Positions 1-7,676 of a stretch of 35,023 nt of DNA are shown one piece after another; position 1 is the stretch's first letter; each line of letters starts with the position of its first letter. A program made the position numbers and the translations under genes. Below the pieces are notes generated by a model. It had not been told where the DNA came from, did not search any database, and was given only the letters and a program-made list of their open reading frames with translations. Origin of the DNA: Acidobacteriota bacterium (GTDB taxonomy: Bacteria; Acidobacteriota; Terriglobia; Terriglobales; Acidobacteriaceae); the NCBI GenBank assembly GCA_021802085.1, contig JAKAAZ010000003.1, forward strand, positions 1 to 35,023. Reading direction: 5' to 3'.

Positions 1-75
1 CATGTGTCCCCGAGCGGCTGATTCATTGGGGAACCGCTTGAAAAAGGCGTAAGCACTGATCGTCGATCTGCTCAT
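1..75 (-). CDS. IS1595-family (ISXO2-like) transposase, N-terminal fragment
   Basis: Reading leftward from an ATG at 73-75 gives 25 codons that stay open to the window edge. They start MSRSTISAYAFFKRFPNESA and end ARGHM. IS1595/ISXO2-type transposases commonly open with a short Ser/Thr stretch followed by F..FP.E..AR, before their zinc-ribbon; I recognise this from memory of the family. The zinc-ribbon and catalytic domain would lie outside the window, so intactness cannot be judged. No Shine-Dalgarno is visible before the ATG. Low local GC fits mobile DNA. With only 25 residues the identification is tentative; another protein with a similar start is possible. Confidence 0.45.
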   Translation of the reverse strand, partial: MSRSTISAYAFFKRFPNESAARGHM

Positions 76-123
76 GTGCTCATTCTAGATAGGTTAGCTC
101 AGGGAGTAAAGTATATAATTCCC
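1..123 (-). mobile_element. Possible end of an IS1595-like insertion sequence
   Basis: The transposase-like start codon at 75 is preceded, in minus orientation, by about 48 bases of AT-rich DNA. This includes an AT-rich run at 108-123 that begins GGGAATTATATACTTT when read on the minus strand. That is a plausible terminal inverted repeat placed where an IS end should be. The next 8 bases on the plus strand, 124-131 (AAAACTTA), would be a candidate target duplication. The other IS end is outside the window, so neither the inverted repeat nor the duplication can be verified. The boundary at 123 is inference. Confidence 0.25.
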
Positions 124-134
124 AAAACTTAGGG

Positions 135-491
135 TTGGGTGTTGCTTATGACGTGCGGTTGACATGGAACGCTCACCCTTGCAATGAGGAAGGTGAAGAG
201 GTTTCCGCACTAGATCTCATTTCTGTACTTACACCTCAAGACAGCGTTTCCGTGATGGTAGGAAGGCCGCATCAACTTTTTCAGAAATATCCAACGATGC
301 GCTTTGAAGGAATGGTCGAGTTCAGAGATGCGACTAAGAAAAGCATGCGCTATGCCTTCATCTGCAGTGCCGATGAGCATCGTAAACGCCTTGTGCATGA
401 TGATGAACTGCCTAGAACTCTCTATGAACTTCAACAGATTCCCAATAAACTGAGCGAAATTGGCAGCGCAATACGAGACATACAGAAATAA
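135..491 (+). CDS. Hypothetical protein, probably 5'-truncated by the adjacent IS
   Basis: The frame is open from a stop at 90-92 to TAA at 489-491. It has no ATG near its beginning; the first usable codon is TTG at 135, giving 118 residues, and no Shine-Dalgarno stands before it. The product is soluble and mildly acidic, with no signal peptide or membrane segment, and ends in a probable helix (ELQQIPNKLSEIGSAI). I do not recognise a family. Codon use is AT-rich at third positions (gta, tct, aca, cta), unlike the genes from 540 onward, which points to transfer. The missing start and the neighbouring transposase suggest that this is the 3' part of a gene interrupted by the IS. An intact small gene using TTG is the alternative. 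Confidence 0.4.
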   Translation: MGVAYDVRLTWNAHPCNEEGEEVSALDLISVLTPQDSVSVMVGRPHQLFQKYPTMRFEGMVEFRDATKKSMRYAFICSADEHRKRLVHDDELPRTLYELQQIPNKLSEIGSAIRDIQK

Positions 492-537
492 GAACAAGTT
501 CTTCCGCAGGTAGAGCGGGGGGGAAATATATTGAACG

Positions 538-1545
538 CTAAGAAAAGCCCGCGGGGGTAGAGGAGACTGCGCGGGCTTCTGTCTTGTCGTTCGCAGTTCG
601 CCAGAGCTCAATGAAGCCGATGATGCGCGCGACCTGAAAGAAATCGGACGCCGCAAGATAGGCCACCGTCACCATCGCCCACCAAACATAGAGCGAAGTC
701 CCATTGATCTCCTCTTTGAATGGGACCGGAGTGGCGCAGGAGACCATGGCCAGCACCACCAGGGCAGCCTTGACGATGCCAAGCACCAGATTGATCTCCA
801 CCAGCTTGGAACGTAGGCCGCGCAACGATCCGTGGCCGAAGCGGAGCGAGTTGCGCAGGCTCGCGACGATGCCGGTGTGCTCCAGCAAAGCGAGCAGCGG
901 CGCGATGCTGAATATCCAACTGACGACCGCCCAGAAAAAAAAGATGGCGAAGGAGAGGACGATGGCTTTGATGAAATACACCACCAGGTCCGGCGAGGGA
1001 CCGCTGAGCGAAGACCATGCCGCCCAATGCAGGCAAACGAACCAGAGGGCCACGCTGGCGCCAAGCACCACGATGCGGAGCAGTTGCAGAACCACCATCA
1101 TCCAGGGAGCGGAGCGCAAAGTCGGGTCGTATTTTCGCAGCACCAGGGAACGCCCAAATCCAGAGGCCAGCGCCCAGGCCAAAGCCAGCAGAGGGAGCAG
1201 CCAGCGGGCAACTTCGCGCACCGGGGGAAGGAGAACATCGAGGGCAGCGGAAATGATCTGGGCCGCAGTCACCGAATCTATCAGGGAAAAATGACCGATG
1301 CCGGTTCCCGCCAGGGAGACGGAGGAGAGAATTCTGTACGCTTCCCAACTGAGAAGCGCCAGGACTGGAATGCCAAATCCCCAGCGCCACAACAACTCCA
1401 GACCCAGCAGAGAAGGCCTTTTCCAACACTCCGCAAGGGTGTCTAAGAAGGATTGCGTGCCGCGAATCGACGCGGGGTGCTCCGCGAGCTGTGGTGTGGA
1501 CTGCAACCCGATTTGTCCAGTCTCGGTTGGCTGAATCATGCCCAT
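538..1545 (-). CDS. Conserved hypothetical polytopic membrane protein
   Basis: A 335-residue protein with about six hydrophobic segments: near the N-terminus (LLWRWGFGIPVLALLSW), then ARWLLPLLALAWALA, a long WMMVVLQLLRIVVLGASVAL segment, VVYFIKAIVLSFAIFFFWAV, VLGIVKAALVVLAMVS and VWWAMVTVAYLAASDFF. An arginine-rich loop (SLRFGHGSLRGLRSK) lies between segments four and five. I chose the ATG at 1545 because the frame further upstream runs through a dispersed repeat (1566-1582). An ATG two codons later (1539) is also possible, and the upstream AGGCAGG is only a weak ribosome site. I assign no function; such proteins are frequent in acidobacterial genomes as uncharacterised membrane proteins. The stop codon falls inside the T-run of a terminator hairpin. 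It lies downstream of leuS on the same strand and could be co-transcribed. Confidence 0.7.
   Translation of the reverse strand: MGMIQPTETGQIGLQSTPQLAEHPASIRGTQSFLDTLAECWKRPSLLGLELLWRWGFGIPVLALLSWEAYRILSSVSLAGTGIGHFSLIDSVTAAQIISAALDVLLPPVREVARWLLPLLALAWALASGFGRSLVLRKYDPTLRSAPWMMVVLQLLRIVVLGASVALWFVCLHWAAWSSLSGPSPDLVVYFIKAIVLSFAIFFFWAVVSWIFSIAPLLALLEHTGIVASLRNSLRFGHGSLRGLRSKLVEINLVLGIVKAALVVLAMVSCATPVPFKEEINGTSLYVWWAMVTVAYLAASDFFQVARIIGFIELWRTANDKTEARAVSSTPAGFS
541..578 (-). terminator. Rho-independent terminator overlapping the 3' end of the membrane protein gene
   Basis: A perfect 9-bp inverted repeat (AAGCCCGCG at 545-553, CGCGGGCTT at 570-578) encloses a 16-base loop. On the minus strand the stem is followed by TTTTCTTAG, so the T-run encodes the last residues and stop of the 538-1545 gene. 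The hairpin could also end plus-strand transcription coming from the 135-491 frame, though the T-run on that side is weaker. Confidence 0.65.
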
Positions 1546-1565
1546 CTGAAAAATGCCTGCCTTCA

Positions 1566-1653
1566 CTGAGCGAAGCGAAGAACACATCCTTCGGTTCGAA
1601 CGCTGCCATCACCCTCTGGATTCTTCGGTCGCCGCTACGACCTCAGAATGACT
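1566..1653. repeat. Dispersed REP-like repeat, inverted pair of units (copy 1)
   Basis: Positions 1606-1627 are identical over 22 bases to 20883-20904, and both copies end in CTCAGAATGACT. A second, inverted half-unit lies at 1566-1582 (CTGAGCGAAGCGAAGAA), which differs at one base from the reverse complement of the 20.9-kb copy (CTGAGCGCAGCGAAGAA). The element sits in the gap between leuS and the membrane protein gene, overlapping no essential coding sequence. Elements with this CTGAGCG-AGCGAAG core are, from memory, abundant between genes in acidobacterial genomes. Confidence 0.75.
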
Positions 1654-1694
1654 TCTTTTGTTTTTTCCATCCACTCCATCGTTCGAAGTACCTA

Positions 1695-4322
1695 CTAGCG
1701 GACGACAAAATTCACCAGCTTGCCTGGCAACAGAACAACCTTCACGATTTCTTTGCCGGCTAGCGCAGCCTGAATTTTCGGGTCCTCCAATGCAGTCGCG
1801 CGCAGATGTTCGTCGTCGCTTTCAGCCTGTACAGAGACCACTGACCGCAACTTGCCGTTGATCTGCACTGGCACTTGCAAAATATTTTCCGCCGCAAGCG
1901 TTTCGTCATACGCGGGCCAGGGTGCGCGCAGCAGCGGAGTGTCCTCCGCCATCTGCGACCATAGCTCAGCCGCCAGATAGGGAGCGAAGGCTTGCAGCAT
2001 CAAGACAAGATTGCGCGTAATGGTATAGAGCACCGAGTCTGCGACAGCGCCCGACAGCAACGCGCTTTCTTGCGCCGTCAGATCGTTCACCAGTTCCATA
2101 ATGGCGGAAATGCAAGTGTTGAAATGCCAGCGGCCATCAAACTCCTGCGTGAGGCGGCGAAGGGTCTGGTGCAGCTTACGCATCAATTGCCGCTCCAGTG
2201 GGTCATATGTGGATGGCAGCGGCTGCGAGCGGCCAGCAATCACGCGCGGCATGGCCTGCGCGGCAAAGCGGTAGACGCGCGACAGGAACCGGCTGATGCC
2301 CGCGACACCATCTTCCTGCCAATCGAGATCGCGGTCCGGCGGCGCGGCAAACAATGCGTACATGCGCGTGGCATCGGCGCCATAACGCGCGATCATGTCA
2401 TCGGGAGAGACCACGTTTCCCTTGGACTTCGACATCTTCGCGCCGTTCCTGATGACCATTCCCTGGGTAAACAGTCGCTCGACGGGCTCATCGTTTTTCA
2501 CCAGACCCAGGTCCCGCATCGTCTTGGTCCAGAAGCGCGAATAGATCAGGTGGAGAATGGCGTGCTCGACGCCGCCGATGTATTGGTCGATGGGAAACCA
2601 ATAGGCAACAGTATCTGTGTCAAATGGCGCCTTCGCATTTTTCGGATCGGTGTAGCGATAGAAATACCACGACGAATCGACGAAGGTGTCCATGGTGTCG
2701 AATTCGCGGCGCGCCACTCCGCCGCACTTCGGACAAACTACGCGAGCGAACTCCGGCACGCGGGACAGCGGCGATCCGCCCTCCTGCGTTATTTCAATTT
2801 TGTCCGGCAACAAGACGGGGAGTTGATCCTCCGGCACCGGTACCAGGCCATCCTTGTCACAATAGATCATCGGAATCGGCGTGCCCCAGTAACGCTGGCG
2901 GCTGATGCCCCAGTCCTTCAGGCGAAACGTCGTCGACGGCCCGCCAAACGCATGTTTCTGCGCGTAGGCCGCCATGACCCGCTGCGCTTCCTGACAGCCC
3001 AGGCCAGTGAATTCTCCGGAGTTTATCAACAGGCTGTCTTCGCCGGTGAAGGGCAACAACGGCTCAGATTTCCCGCCATCATGCTCCTGACGCGGCAATA
3101 CGACAATCTTCAATTCCAAGCTGTATTTTTTCGCGAACTCGTAGTCGCGCTCATCGTGCGCTGGCACGGACATGACCGCGCCTGTCCCATAGTCCATCAA
3201 CACGTAATTGGCGACCCAGATGGGAATGGTTTCCTGCGTAAACGGATTGGTGGCGGAGCGACCGGTGGCGATACCCTGCTTTTCCAGCGCTTCCATGTCG
3301 CCTTTCTCTCGCGCCGTTTTCTGATCTTGCAATAACTCGCGCACTTTCTTTGCGAGCTCCGGACTTTGAGCGGCAAATTCCGCCACCAACGGATGTTCCG
3401 GCGCCAGCACCAGCGAGGTCGCGCCATAAATCGTGTCGATACGGGTGGTGAAGACGGTGATGATGACCCCATGCGGTGCAGCCTCCGACATGGTTTCAGC
3501 CAAGTTAAGCTGGATCGGGTCCAAGCGTGCCTCTCTGCGATCTTCTTCCTTGGGCACAACCGTAAAGTCGACGCGTGCGCCCTCGCTGCGACCGATCCAG
3601 TTGCGCTGCATGGTGCGAACTTTCTCCGGCCAGCCCTCCAGCTTGTCCAAATCGCGCAACAGTTCATCCGCATAGTTGGTAATTCTCAAAAACCATTGTT
3701 CCAACTCGATCTGCTCGACGATGGTTTCTTCGTGCCGCCAGCAACAGCCGTTCACCACCTGCTCATTTGCCAGCACGGTGGCGCATTCCGGGCACCAGTT
3801 CACTTTGCTTTTTTTGCGGTACGCCAGGCCGCGCTCATACAGCTTGAGGAAGAACCACTGATTCCAGCGGTAGTAGTCGGGGAGGCACGTGGTCACTTCG
3901 CGCTGCCAGTCATAGCTGAGCCCCAGCCGGTTCATCTGGCCGCGCATGGCGGCGATGTTGGCCACTGTCCAGTCGCGCGGCGGCGTGTTGTTTTTCAGCG
4001 CCGCGTTTTCGGCGGGCAGTCCGAACGCGTCCCATCCCATCGGATGCAGCACGTTGTAGCCGCGCATCCACATGTGCCTGGCCAGCGCATCGCCAATGGC
4101 ATAGTTGCGCACGTGGCCCATGTGCAGTTGGCCGGAAGGATATGGCAACATCTCGAGCACGTAATATTTTGGCTTGCCGCTGGTGGGCGGCTCGGCTGCG
4201 TACAGGTTCGGCTGCGCATCCCACTGCGCCTGCCAGCGCGGCTCAATCTCAGCGGGGCTATAACGAGGTGTTCGATCCGTCGCTGCGGGGACAGTCGGCT
4301 GACTCGGTTCTTTTTTTGACAT
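1695..4322 (-). CDS. leuS: Leucyl-tRNA synthetase
   Basis: Class I aminoacyl-tRNA synthetase that attaches leucine to tRNA-Leu in the cytoplasm. The 875-residue length is normal for bacterial LeuRS (about 860). The HIGH signature appears as HMGH at residues 67-70 after PYPSGQL. The editing (CP1) domain includes TTRIDTIYGATSLVLAPEHP and the later AHDERDYEFA stretch. The catalytic-domain motif DTFVDSSWYFYRYTDP is present and the KMSKS loop is intact at residues 629-633. The C-terminal anticodon-binding and terminal domains are complete, ending VNFVVR. The first 20 residues form a polar extension. The ATG has no recognisable Shine-Dalgarno, and a -10-like box lies nine bases upstream, so the transcript may have a very short leader. 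It diverges from the cyclic-di-GMP gene at 4562. Confidence 0.97.
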   Translation of the reverse strand: MSKKEPSQPTVPAATDRTPRYSPAEIEPRWQAQWDAQPNLYAAEPPTSGKPKYYVLEMLPYPSGQLHMGHVRNYAIGDALARHMWMRGYNVLHPMGWDAFGLPAENAALKNNTPPRDWTVANIAAMRGQMNRLGLSYDWQREVTTCLPDYYRWNQWFFLKLYERGLAYRKKSKVNWCPECATVLANEQVVNGCCWRHEETIVEQIELEQWFLRITNYADELLRDLDKLEGWPEKVRTMQRNWIGRSEGARVDFTVVPKEEDRREARLDPIQLNLAETMSEAAPHGVIITVFTTRIDTIYGATSLVLAPEHPLVAEFAAQSPELAKKVRELLQDQKTAREKGDMEALEKQGIATGRSATNPFTQETIPIWVANYVLMDYGTGAVMSVPAHDERDYEFAKKYSLELKIVVLPRQEHDGGKSEPLLPFTGEDSLLINSGEFTGLGCQEAQRVMAAYAQKHAFGGPSTTFRLKDWGISRQRYWGTPIPMIYCDKDGLVPVPEDQLPVLLPDKIEITQEGGSPLSRVPEFARVVCPKCGGVARREFDTMDTFVDSSWYFYRYTDPKNAKAPFDTDTVAYWFPIDQYIGGVEHAILHLIYSRFWTKTMRDLGLVKNDEPVERLFTQGMVIRNGAKMSKSKGNVVSPDDMIARYGADATRMYALFAAPPDRDLDWQEDGVAGISRFLSRVYRFAAQAMPRVIAGRSQPLPSTYDPLERQLMRKLHQTLRRLTQEFDGRWHFNTCISAIMELVNDLTAQESALLSGAVADSVLYTITRNLVLMLQAFAPYLAAELWSQMAEDTPLLRAPWPAYDETLAAENILQVPVQINGKLRSVVSVQAESDDEHLRATALEDPKIQAALAGKEIVKVVLLPGKLVNFVVR

Positions 4323-4331
4323 GCTGATTTG

Positions 4332-4359
4332 ATTCTAGGCGAAAAGGACACCCTGTTAG
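4332..4359 (-). promoter_or_regulatory. Candidate leuS promoter, short-leader type
   Basis: On the minus strand CTAACA (4359-4354) is followed after 16 bases by TAGAAT (4337-4332). TAGAAT matches the sigma70 -10 consensus at five of six positions. The leuS ATG begins only nine bases further on, leaving no room for a Shine-Dalgarno. The -35 match is weaker (four of six). Confidence 0.35.
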
Positions 4360-4561
4360 GTCGCGGCGGCGAGAACCCGGGGCACTTAAGCGTATTCCTA
4401 TTCCGACAACCTGAGCCGAACGAAGATAAAGGCAAGAAAACTAAAGTTTTGCCGGCGCTGCCGATATCAGTGACAGCCGGCCAACCTTCTGGCAAGATGA
4501 AGCATCGGGCAACGCTCGCCATTCACGCGGGAGATCTCGGCGGTTTGCGCAAGGAGATGAA

Positions 4562-6688
4562 ATGCTCACCGGACATTACAATAGCGTCCTTGTTCTATTT
4601 TCTGTTTTGGTAGCAATTCTCGCATCCTACACCGCGCTGGCCATGGCGGCGCGCATTACCGCAACTCAAGGCCGATCGGCGCGCTGGTGGCTGGCCGGAG
4701 GCGCATTTGCCATGGGGACTGGCATCTGGTCCATGCATTTCATTGGAATGCTGGCCCTCAGCTTACCCATGCCCATGGGCTATGACCCTTGGATCACTTT
4801 GCTCTCTCTTGTGATTGCCCTGGCCTCCTCGGCCTTTGCTTTGTGGCTGGTGTGCCGGGAAGAACTGCCATGGCCGCGACTGAGCGGCGGCGCGCTGCTG
4901 ATGGGCGCGGGCGTGGCCGGCATGCATTACACGGGCATGGCCGCGATGCGCATGACGCCGGGAATCCAGTACACGCCACCTTTAGTAATTCTGTCGCTGC
5001 TGATCGCTGTGGGCGCCTCGGGTGCGGCGCTATGGATGGCTTTCCGGCTGCGCAAGGATTCGACCCGGATCAAGCTTTTTCGGGCCGGCGCGGCGGTGGT
5101 AATGGGCTTCGCGATTGCCGGAATGCATTACACCGAGATGGCGGCAGAGTATTACCAGCCTGGGAGCCATTGCGGTGTAATCGATACGGGTATCGATAAT
5201 GACTGGCTGGCCCTACTGATCATCATCACTACCCTGGCGGGGCTGTCGATCGCGTTGATCGTTTCCGTGCTGGATGCGAGGCTGGCGTCGCGCACTGCCG
5301 CCCTGGCGGCGTCACTCGCTGAGGCCAACCACGAGTTAACCCACCTGGCTATGCATGACAGTCTTACAAAATTGCCCAACCGCATTTTGCTGGAAGATCG
5401 ACTCCACCAGGCAACCGAAAACGCCAAACGCTACCATGGCCTATTTTCCCTGCTGTTCCTTGACCTGGACGGCTTTAAGGCTGTCAACGACTCTTTTGGC
5501 CACTCTGTCGGGGACCGGTTGCTGGTTGAAGTCGCACAGCGCATCCGCGCCTGCATCCGGGCCCGTGACACGATTGCGCGCATCGGGGGCGATGAATTTG
5601 TGATCCTGCTGGACGCCGAGGAACCTGCGAGTGCAGCCGTCGTCGCGGACAAGCTGGTAACGACGATTCGGCAACCCTTCATGATTGGAGAACTTGAGTT
5701 GCGGGTGTCGGCCAGCATCGGCATTGCCATTTACCCTGGCGCCGATGGACGCCGCGACCTTCTGAAGGATGCTGACGCCGCGATGTATCACGCCAAGGAG
5801 ATGGGACGCAATTGCTACTGTTTCTTTGAAACCAGCATGAACGCCGATGCCCAGGAGCAACTGCAGTTGCTGCACGACCTGCATCTGGCGCTGGAGCGGC
5901 ATGAACTGGTCCTCCATTACCAGCCGAAGTTCGATGCGGCCAGTAGAAAGCTGATGGGCGCGGAGGCCCTGGTGCGCTGGCAGCATTCCACGCGCGGACT
6001 GATTCCTCCGAATGACTTTATCCCTATGGCGGAAAAAAGTGGCCTGATCGTGCCTATCGGAGAATGGGTGCTGGATGAAGCCTGTCGCCAGATGAGTGAG
6101 TGGCGAAGGTTCGGCAGTAACAATTGGACCATCGCGGTCAACTTGTCACCGCTGCAGTTCGGTCATCCAGGATTGATTCCAATGGTGCTCGACACGCTGC
6201 AACGCCATGCAATGGAGCCGCGCTGCCTGACGCTGGAAGTGACGGAATCGACCGCCATGCGAGACGTCGACGCGAGCATGGCGGTCCTGCAGCAAATCTA
6301 CAGCATGGGGGTCAATATCTCCATCGACGATTTCGGGACAGGCTATTCCAGCCTGCTCCATTTGAAACGTCTGCCGGCCAGCGAACTGAAAATCGATCGT
6401 GCGTTCGTCCACGGCGTGGCGAAGGATGGCGAGGATGCGGCCATCGTCTCCGCAATTGTTGCGCTCGGCAAAACGTTGAACTTGAAGGTGGTCGCTGAGG
6501 GCGTCGAGACAACCTGGCAGCAGGAGTTTCTCACCCGCCTGGGATGCGATTCTCTGCAAGGGTTTCTGCTGGGTCGCCCCATGCCGGCAGAGCAGTTCAT
6601 TGAAGCATTGTCGCAGCAAGACATTCCCACCATCGACGACGGTCAGGGCCTTGCCCCTTCATGGAAGCTCGTCGCGCAAACGAGCTGA
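4562..6688 (+). CDS. MHYT-GGDEF-EAL cyclic-di-GMP turnover protein
   Basis: A 708-residue inner-membrane sensor. Residues 1-230 form an MHYT domain with seven hydrophobic segments and three repeats of the signature (MHFIGM, MHYTGM, MHYTEM); MHYT domains are proposed to bind copper and sense diatomic gases. A GGDEF domain begins about residue 265 (LTHLAMHDSLTKLPNR) and has an intact GGDEF at 342-346, so diguanylate cyclase activity is possible. An EAL domain begins about 440, with EAL at 468-470, the DDFGTGYSS loop and VAEGVET, so the phosphodiesterase residues also look intact. Such fusions can work in either direction; many act mainly as phosphodiesterases with GGDEF as a GTP-binding regulator. 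The start has a good Shine-Dalgarno (AAGGAG, spacing 5). The gene is monocistronic, convergent with nfo. Confidence 0.93.
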   Translation: MLTGHYNSVLVLFSVLVAILASYTALAMAARITATQGRSARWWLAGGAFAMGTGIWSMHFIGMLALSLPMPMGYDPWITLLSLVIALASSAFALWLVCREELPWPRLSGGALLMGAGVAGMHYTGMAAMRMTPGIQYTPPLVILSLLIAVGASGAALWMAFRLRKDSTRIKLFRAGAAVVMGFAIAGMHYTEMAAEYYQPGSHCGVIDTGIDNDWLALLIIITTLAGLSIALIVSVLDARLASRTAALAASLAEANHELTHLAMHDSLTKLPNRILLEDRLHQATENAKRYHGLFSLLFLDLDGFKAVNDSFGHSVGDRLLVEVAQRIRACIRARDTIARIGGDEFVILLDAEEPASAAVVADKLVTTIRQPFMIGELELRVSASIGIAIYPGADGRRDLLKDADAAMYHAKEMGRNCYCFFETSMNADAQEQLQLLHDLHLALERHELVLHYQPKFDAASRKLMGAEALVRWQHSTRGLIPPNDFIPMAEKSGLIVPIGEWVLDEACRQMSEWRRFGSNNWTIAVNLSPLQFGHPGLIPMVLDTLQRHAMEPRCLTLEVTESTAMRDVDASMAVLQQIYSMGVNISIDDFGTGYSSLLHLKRLPASELKIDRAFVHGVAKDGEDAAIVSAIVALGKTLNLKVVAEGVETTWQQEFLTRLGCDSLQGFLLGRPMPAEQFIEALSQQDIPTIDDGQGLAPSWKLVAQTS

Positions 6689-6712
6689 TTTGCTTCCACG
6701 CCCTTGCAAGGG
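6667..6712. terminator. Hairpins between convergent GGDEF-EAL gene and nfo
   Basis: A 6-bp stem with 7-base loop (GCTCGT 6667-6672, ACGAGC 6680-6685) ends right at the stop codon of the cyclic-di-GMP gene and is followed by TGATTTGCTT. A perfect 12-base palindrome CCCTTGCAAGGG follows at 6701-6712 in the 37-base gap. Neither has a long T-run, so the terminator call is weak. Confidence 0.3.
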
Positions 6713-6725
6713 AGAAACAAGATTT

Positions 6726-7655
6726 CTATCCCAGCAAATTTTTCAGCGCGAGAACATTGCGTTCTTCATCGCCGGGGGCGTCGACAGGGGTTTCCGCGAT
6801 GAAGGCCGCGTGGGCAAATGCCGACTCGTGGAGAAGACGTCGGAATGGCTCCAGGCCGATCTTCCCTTCTCCGATGTGCTCATGGCGGTCGAGTTTCGAT
6901 CCGCGCGCGGCTTTGGCGTCGTTGCAGTGCCAGACGCGGACATTCTCGCAGCCGATGGTGCGCTCGACCTGCGCCAATGTTTCGGCCCATCCAGCGTCGC
7001 TGACGATGTCATAACCGGAGACGTGGGTGTGACAGGTATCGAGGCACGCCGCCACGGGAGCGTGCGGACGAAGGTGCTCGATCAGCTCCGCGACCTGCTC
7101 AAATGAGCCGCCGAGGGAATGCTCCGAGCCCGCGGTATTTTCAATGAGAATGTGAAAAGGCGTTTGCTGCCAGGGCAGCCCGGCAATCGCCCTCTCGATG
7201 GACTGGGCTGCCAGCCGCAGACCCTGGGGGCGCGTCATGCCGCGATACGAGCCGGGATGGACGACGAGGTATTCCGCGCCCAAGGCAAGGGCGCGTTCAA
7301 TTTCACCGCGAAATGCCTGAACGGATTTCTCGCAGATTTCCTGGGATTGGCTGCACAGATTCACCAGATAGCTGGTGTGGATCACCAGCGGTCCAACGCT
7401 CAACTCGGCGCGGGCTGCCCGCGTCGATTCCGCCTGCTCGGCGGTGATTTTCGACGCGCGCCACATGCGCGGGCTGGAGGAGAATATCTGGAGCGTATTT
7501 GCGCCCAGCGTCGGCGCGCGCCGGACAGCATTCGCAACGCCGCCGGTGGTGGAAAGATGAACGCCAATCAATTTGCTGGGCTGGTTGGCTGGCTTCGCGT
7601 CGCTCGGTTGTGGATTCGGTTTGCTCGGATTCCCTGCAGTCCTTGACATAGCCAT
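6726..7655 (-). CDS. nfo: Endonuclease IV (deoxyribonuclease IV)
   Basis: AP endonuclease of base-excision repair, a TIM barrel with three metal ions that cuts 5' of abasic sites. The 309 residues include the family signatures: GVHLSTTGGVANA near residue 31, the metal-ligand segments VVHPGSYRG and LIENTAGSE, CLDTCHTHVSGYD, WHCNDAK and DRHEHIGEGKIG. The usual length is about 280; the excess is a polar N-terminal extension of about 27 residues before IGVHLS. ATG at 7655 or the ATG two codons later could be used, and neither has a clear Shine-Dalgarno. The gene begins 21 bases after the aldo/keto reductase stop on the same strand, so the two are probably co-transcribed. Confidence 0.95.
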   Translation of the reverse strand: MAMSRTAGNPSKPNPQPSDAKPANQPSKLIGVHLSTTGGVANAVRRAPTLGANTLQIFSSSPRMWRASKITAEQAESTRAARAELSVGPLVIHTSYLVNLCSQSQEICEKSVQAFRGEIERALALGAEYLVVHPGSYRGMTRPQGLRLAAQSIERAIAGLPWQQTPFHILIENTAGSEHSLGGSFEQVAELIEHLRPHAPVAACLDTCHTHVSGYDIVSDAGWAETLAQVERTIGCENVRVWHCNDAKAARGSKLDRHEHIGEGKIGLEPFRRLLHESAFAHAAFIAETPVDAPGDEERNVLALKNLLG

Positions 7656-7676
7656 GAGGATAAATGAGCGCGCTAT

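Noticed and set aside
1590-1605. GGTTCGAACGC resembling a tRNA T-arm
   Set aside because: No acceptor stem, anticodon arm or D arm can be built around it.
1992-4319. Long plus-strand open frames of 317-447 codons inside leuS
   Set aside because: They lie entirely antisense to a well-conserved leuS, have Cys/Arg/His-rich composition, no ribosome site and no recognisable family. GC-rich codon bias of leuS removes stops from the opposite strand.
4323-4561. c-di-GMP riboswitch upstream of the GGDEF-EAL gene, or a T-box upstream of leuS
   Set aside because: Neither the GEMM core nor a T-box motif was found on either strand; the hairpins present are short and generic.
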